This document shows positions 13,979-16,659 of a stretch of DNA of 16,659 nt, piece after piece. Origin of the DNA: Nitrososphaerota archaeon (GTDB lineage: Archaea; Thermoproteota; Nitrososphaeria; Nitrososphaerales; Nitrososphaeraceae); assembly GCA_005877345.1 (NCBI GenBank), contig VBPR01000215.1, positions 1 through 16,659 on the forward strand. Direction: 5' to 3'. The stretch's first letter is position 1; each line of letters opens with the position of its first letter. The notes beneath the pieces were generated by a model. The model did not search any database, was not told the DNA's origin, and was given only the letters and a program-made list of their open reading frames with translations. The position numbers were made by a program, and so were the translations under genes.

Positions 13979-14409
13979 ATGTCTTCTGACTCTAGACATA
14001 AAAGTAAATTTGATGGACGTATAGGACTATTAAAAATATTTGCTGGTATTATAGATCCCAGCGAAAAGAGTGAAATAGACATAACCCTCAGTGTCCATGG
14101 AACAATCGTATCTGGAAAGATGATTGGCATGAAACGATATTACGAAGAAATAGGTAAAGTATTCATTGATGCAATAACAGATACATCTCCAGAAATAAGA
14201 CTCCTTCTAAAGAAGTGTTAACGATGCTCTTTCAGAAGATAGAGCAATTAAATCAGAAGGAACTAGAAGAAGGAGAGTTCGAATTCAATTATATATTTAT
14301 GAGAAATACAAAAATTTACAACGGGGGACAAGTTATCCCTTCCACTGGAACTACATACTGTATTGGAAAAATAGAATCGGTTGATGGGTTCTTTCTTGGT
14401 ATGGTATAA
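13979..14409 (+). pseudogene. gvpU: GvpU-like gas vesicle accessory protein gene, split by a one-base frameshift
   Basis: Two overlapping frames together give one GvpU-like protein of about 143 residues. The first (13979-14221, 80 codons) holds SEIDITLSVHGTIVSGKMIG, the family's N-terminal strands. The second (from GTG 14215 to TAA 14407-14409) holds FMRNTKIYNGGQVIPS, then TYCIGKIESVDGFFLGMV, the family's C-terminal block. Bacillus GvpU has the same order: 'DISLNVNGAVISGTMI' and 'KNAKIYCGD' with 'GKIAEVDGFFLGKI'. Restoring one A in the AAA run at 14209-14211 joins them as LLLKEVLTMLFQKIEQL. GvpU is a non-structural protein of gas-vesicle clusters with a poorly known role; no other gvp gene is here. 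A true lesion, a programmed -1 shift or a sequencing error are all possible. A TATA-like CTTAAAG (13948-13954) fits a leaderless start. Confidence 0.75.
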
Positions 14410-14426
14410 CGATTACAGACCTAATA

Positions 14427-14434
14427 TTTTTTTT
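14427..14434 (+). terminator. T8 tract after the GvpU-like gene
   Basis: Eight T residues lie 18 bases after the stop at 14409. Archaeal RNA polymerase stops readily at such U-tracts without a hairpin, so this is a good terminator candidate. Confidence 0.5.
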
Positions 14435-14624
14435 AATTTCCACATATAACACATGTTGCGATTTTATCCTTCTGAATAAGAAATCAGTTGGGTTTGACCC
14501 CTTACTAGCAAAATCATACATGAAATATTTCTTAACTTTATAACCAATTTGTCAATTAACTATCCTTGGCAGGTTTCCTTAACAACTATTAAATATTGTA
14601 TTGGAGATTATAGTATGATGTAAA

Positions 14625-14870
14625 GTGAATAATAGGGTTGCCGATTCATGTGATCACATGAATAAAGTTAATCAAAGTATCAATGGGAATACAAAAGGGT
14701 GTGAGGAATGTGAAAAAATCGGATCTGACTGGGTGCATTTGCGCCTTTGCTTAAGTTGCGGTCATGTAGGATGTTTGAGCCTGGTGAAAAATGGAAATGG
14801 TGTTATGTCGATGATGTTTTCATTAGATAGGGATAGTGATACTATTCCTAGTAAACAAAAGAAGATATGA
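14625..14870 (+). pseudogene. UBP-type zinc-finger protein with internal deletion and frameshift
   Basis: The GTG 14625 frame starts a UBP-type (ZnF-UBP) domain: CDHMNKVN (9-16), GCEECEKIGSDWVHLRLC (25-42) and CLSCGHVGC (42-50), carrying the expected zinc-binding Cys/His positions. A normal domain then continues with a 'CDSS.NKHA..H' block containing further zinc-binding histidines. Here the text jumps. The frame shifts at about 14772-14776, and in the +2 frame FEPGEKWKWCYVDDVFIR follows (14774-14827) to TAG 14828. That is the family's C-terminal end. So about 25 codons, including the remaining zinc ligands, have been lost by a deletion not divisible by three. The product stays open to 14868 in the wrong frame (81 residues). 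A TATA-like TTAAATATTG lies at 14588-14597. Bacterial and archaeal homologues have unknown functions; ubiquitin binding is not implied. Confidence 0.7.
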
Positions 14871-14874
14871 TTGT

Positions 14875-15585
14875 ATGAGATCCAATAATAGTACTGATAT
14901 TAACAATCAAGTGAAGCCAAAGATTCTGCCACTACCAAATGGTCCTTATTACTTGATAAACGACATGCAACCTAAAGTAGTTGATAACGTTAAAAATTTC
15001 AAGGGAGAACCTCTATCGACGACAGTAGGCATTGCATTATGTCGTTGCGGAGCATCAAAGAACAAGCCGTTTTGTGACGGTACACATGGCGTAATTCGAT
15101 TTTCAAGTAGGAATATGACTTTAAATGAAAATGATATCAGCAAAATATCTACCAAGGACAAGAGACGTGATTATCCCGGTAAGGAAATTACGATACATGA
15201 TAATAGGAAGATTTGTTCTCATGCAGCAGAATGTGTTAATAATCTTCCCTCTGTATTTAAATTAGGATCCAGACCTTGGATTAATGCTGATGGATCTAAA
15301 ATGCAAGATATAATTAACACTGTAAGAAAATGTCCCTCCGGTGCTCTAAGTTACTCCATTGATGGAGTTGAATATAGAGATCCAGAGGAACAAAGAAATC
15401 CGACAGTTACGGTATTAAAAAATGGACCTTATCATATAACAGGAGGAGTAGAATTAATTAGTGAAAATATCGAGTTTGCAGAAGGGGCATCAAAAGAACA
15501 TTATACCTTTTGTCGTTGCGGCGCTTCTGAGAATAAACCCTTCTGTGATGGAAGGCATAAAAACATAAATTTTAAAGATGAATAA
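14875..15585 (+). CDS. CDGSH-type iron-sulfur protein with central Fer4-like domain
   Basis: From ATG 14875 a 236-residue soluble protein with three iron-sulfur modules (a GTG at 14836 would add 13 unlikely hydrophobic and basic residues). Numbered from that GTG, the first CDGSH box is CRCGASKNKPFCDGTH (Cys69, Cys71, Cys80, His84), the second CRCGASENKPFCDGRH (Cys226, Cys228, Cys237, His241). Both keep the 3Cys-1His set that binds a redox-active 2Fe-2S cluster. Between them lies a divergent ferredoxin-like domain (Fer4_19 type): YPGKEITIHDNRKICSHAAEC and RKCPSGAL with Cys127, Cys133 and Cys166. This CDGSH-Fer4-CDGSH order is known from archaeal and bacterial proteins of undetermined function, possibly in electron transfer or cluster storage. 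It follows the broken zinc-finger gene closely and may share its transcript. Confidence 0.92.
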   Translation: MRSNNSTDINNQVKPKILPLPNGPYYLINDMQPKVVDNVKNFKGEPLSTTVGIALCRCGASKNKPFCDGTHGVIRFSSRNMTLNENDISKISTKDKRRDYPGKEITIHDNRKICSHAAECVNNLPSVFKLGSRPWINADGSKMQDIINTVRKCPSGALSYSIDGVEYRDPEEQRNPTVTVLKNGPYHITGGVELISENIEFAEGASKEHYTFCRCGASENKPFCDGRHKNINFKDE

Positions 15586-15831
15586 GAAATACAGATGGTC
15601 TATTCTAACCGATTTAGATCTGGAAAGTGTGGCTCGGAGAATTGTGAAACCTCATCATTCAAGTAAGATGCTGTCAAAACTGCTTTCCTTGTATTGATTA
15701 CGATTTTCGACTGTTCTGTTGCCAATGCTAGGTGTTAGAATCTTATGGATAAGTTTTCGAGGGAACTGTTGAGGACTTAATCCTCGATATGTCTGTCATT
15801 CCTTCATTCGTTCATAATATAAAGATCTTTC
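15586..15831. other. intergenic stretch, no gene seen
   Basis: About 245 bases between the convergent CDGSH gene and cupredoxin remnant. A short stem GAGGA (about 15773) with TCCTC (about 15783) around AATT is visible and could help end transcripts from either side. No coding frame is convincing. Confidence 0.4.
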
Positions 15832-16399
15832 TTAATTGACAGTAACAGCGCCATTCATCCATGGATGTACAATGCATATATAATGATATGTAACAGTAAA
15901 ACTATTTATTGGTGCTGCACCTGGTGGTACCAATCCCGTAGGTCACATCCATCCAGAATTTACAAATTTTTTAGCTCCAGTCATACTAAACTTTCCATTA
16001 ATTGGTAGGTACGTTACATTTTTGCCAGTGGAATCTATTGCTACTGGATTATATTGTCTTGCGTTATCTACTATTACAGCACTTGTTCCATTTTGACCCG
16101 ATACTATAAGAGGTTCTATGTTCGGAAATGGTAGCACTGATTTTAACTCAGTTAAATTAGAGGTGCTAAAGGGGGTTGCTGGTGGCGGAAAATAGTTTTA
16201 ACTTTTATGAAAGTAACAGTATGTGGTTCAGAAACAGCCATTGGATTATACCATATCACAGCTTCTCCTGCTTTAATTTCCACATTTTTAGGAGTCTACG
16301 AATCCATAAAGTTCCATTTCCTCCAGCAGTAACTTTCATATTAGAGACATTCACATCATAATAGCTAACATAATTTTCATTTACACCTTGTTTATGGCT
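15832..16399 (-). pseudogene. plastocyanin/cupredoxin-type copper protein, decayed by frameshifts and stops
   Basis: Read on the minus strand, pieces of one exported blue-copper protein lie in order. (1) 16399 to about 16315: VNENYVSYYDVNVSNMKVTA. (2) About 16297-16203: TPKNVEIKAGEAVIWYN, then PMAVSEPHTVTF with the first copper-ligand His, in another frame and preceded by a TAG. (3) About 16195-15946: NYFPPPATPFSTSNLTEL to FSMTGAKKFVNSGWM, in a third frame, ended by TGA 15945-15943. (4) 15942-15835: PTGLVPPGAAPINSFTVT, then YHYICIVHPWMNGAVTVN with the remaining Cys, His and Met ligands, ending TAA. At least two frameshifts and one or two stops are needed, and the loop before YHYIC looks shortened. 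The gene start and signal peptide were not found. Related exported cupredoxins are abundant in ammonia-oxidising archaea, where they carry electrons. Confidence 0.75.
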
Positions 16400-16434
16400 C
16401 TAGTATATAATTTTTTGGCATTCAAATAAAAATC

Positions 16435-16476
16435 TACATTTCTATCTTAGGCAATTACATTTCTATTTTAGACAAT
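16435..16476. repeat. two tandem 21-bp copies, 19 of 21 identical
   Basis: TACATTTCTATCTTAGGCAA followed by T (16435-16455) and TACATTTCTATTTTAGACAA followed by T (16456-16476) differ at two positions only. The pair lies just upstream (minus strand) of the cupredoxin remnant. It may be old slippage or a doubled regulator site. Confidence 0.75.
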
Positions 16477-16659
16477 AAGCACCGATTATTTGCACGATAG
16501 AATCTATCTCTATTGGCATAGAATATTATGTCTCTCATATCATAATAATAATTAAAAACTGAAAAATGTCATGTTGGAAGGAGGTTATACATTGGTTGCT
16601 TTTATCCTGCCAAAATAGGATTTCACATTTGGTCTATAGAGGTAATAAATTATAATTCC
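16477..16659. other. terminal stretch, no gene seen
   Basis: The last 183 bases are AT-rich with no convincing frame. GGAAGGAGG (16576-16584) is followed by a TTG only a few bases later, but the frame closes after eight codons. A small pairing of ATCCT with AGGAT near 16603-16621 is probably chance. Confidence 0.35.

Noticed and set aside
14836..14874. GTG start 13 codons upstream for the CDGSH protein
   Set aside because: The added residues overlap the end of the zinc-finger reading, have no ribosome site and are not part of the fold; ATG 14875 is preferred.
16176..16361. 61-codon plus-strand frame
   Set aside because: Antisense to the cupredoxin remnant; Phe/Ser/His-rich composition typical of a shadow frame.
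1..16659. Insertion sequence, integrase, tRNA or defence system
   Set aside because: No transposase, recombinase, nuclease or tRNA-like structure was found on either strand, so the fragments cannot be tied to a specific mobile element.

Overview
The window looks like an accessory region of a Nitrososphaeria (Thaumarchaeota) genome, probably a terrestrial ammonia-oxidising archaeon of the Nitrososphaera/Nitrosocosmicus type. The evidence is indirect. The DNA is AT-rich. Many genes have a TATA-like box about 25 bases before a start codon with almost no leader. There are many short, Asn/Met/Thr-rich exported proteins, two F420/FMN split-barrel (PPOX) proteins, a Rieske ferredoxin, a CDGSH iron-sulfur protein and a cupredoxin. 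No amo, rRNA or tRNA gene is present to confirm the assignment.

Layout. 1-764: 3' part of a PhoD-type phosphatase. 765-2110: a 35-residue membrane peptide, a GNAT acetyltransferase (minus) and a possible broken membrane-protein gene (minus). 2112-2952: a ParB-like helix-turn-helix protein, then a coding frame with no usable start codon. 3422-4469: two divergent exported proteins, both rich in Asp. 4902-6431: a GH130 mannoside phosphorylase/glycosidase (minus), then a Rieske ferredoxin. 6580-7623: two divergent exported proteins whose shared promoter holds a perfect 14-bp palindrome. 7767-7895: a 42-residue very acidic protein. 7896-8671: AT-rich DNA without a convincing gene. 8672-10253: a Rv0121-like split-barrel oxidoreductase with a damaged C-terminus, then a Met/Asn-rich exported protein (minus). 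10671-11333: a 66-residue protein behind a 16-bp palindrome, and a small Cys-containing exported protein (minus). 11718-13129: an alpha/beta hydrolase and a second split-barrel oxidoreductase (minus), convergent. 13130-14409: a graveyard of gene fragments, then a GvpU-like gene broken by one base. 14625-15585: a UBP zinc-finger gene with an internal deletion, then an intact CDGSH/Fer4/CDGSH protein. 15832-16399: a cupredoxin pseudogene (minus).

The genes do not form one pathway. The common themes are cell-surface or exported proteins, redox cofactors (F420/FMN, 2Fe-2S, type 1 copper) and single-gene transcription units. The strongest result is the amount of gene decay: at least five genes or fragments carry frameshifts, deletions or in-frame stops, several in short homopolymer runs. 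Either this is a decaying accessory region or the assembly contains indel errors. The mix of lesion types, including nonsense codons and a lost segment of about 25 codons, favours real decay for some of them. I found no convincing new multi-gene defence or mobile system. The best candidates for new biology are the two palindromic operators and the start-less reading frame at 2563-2952.
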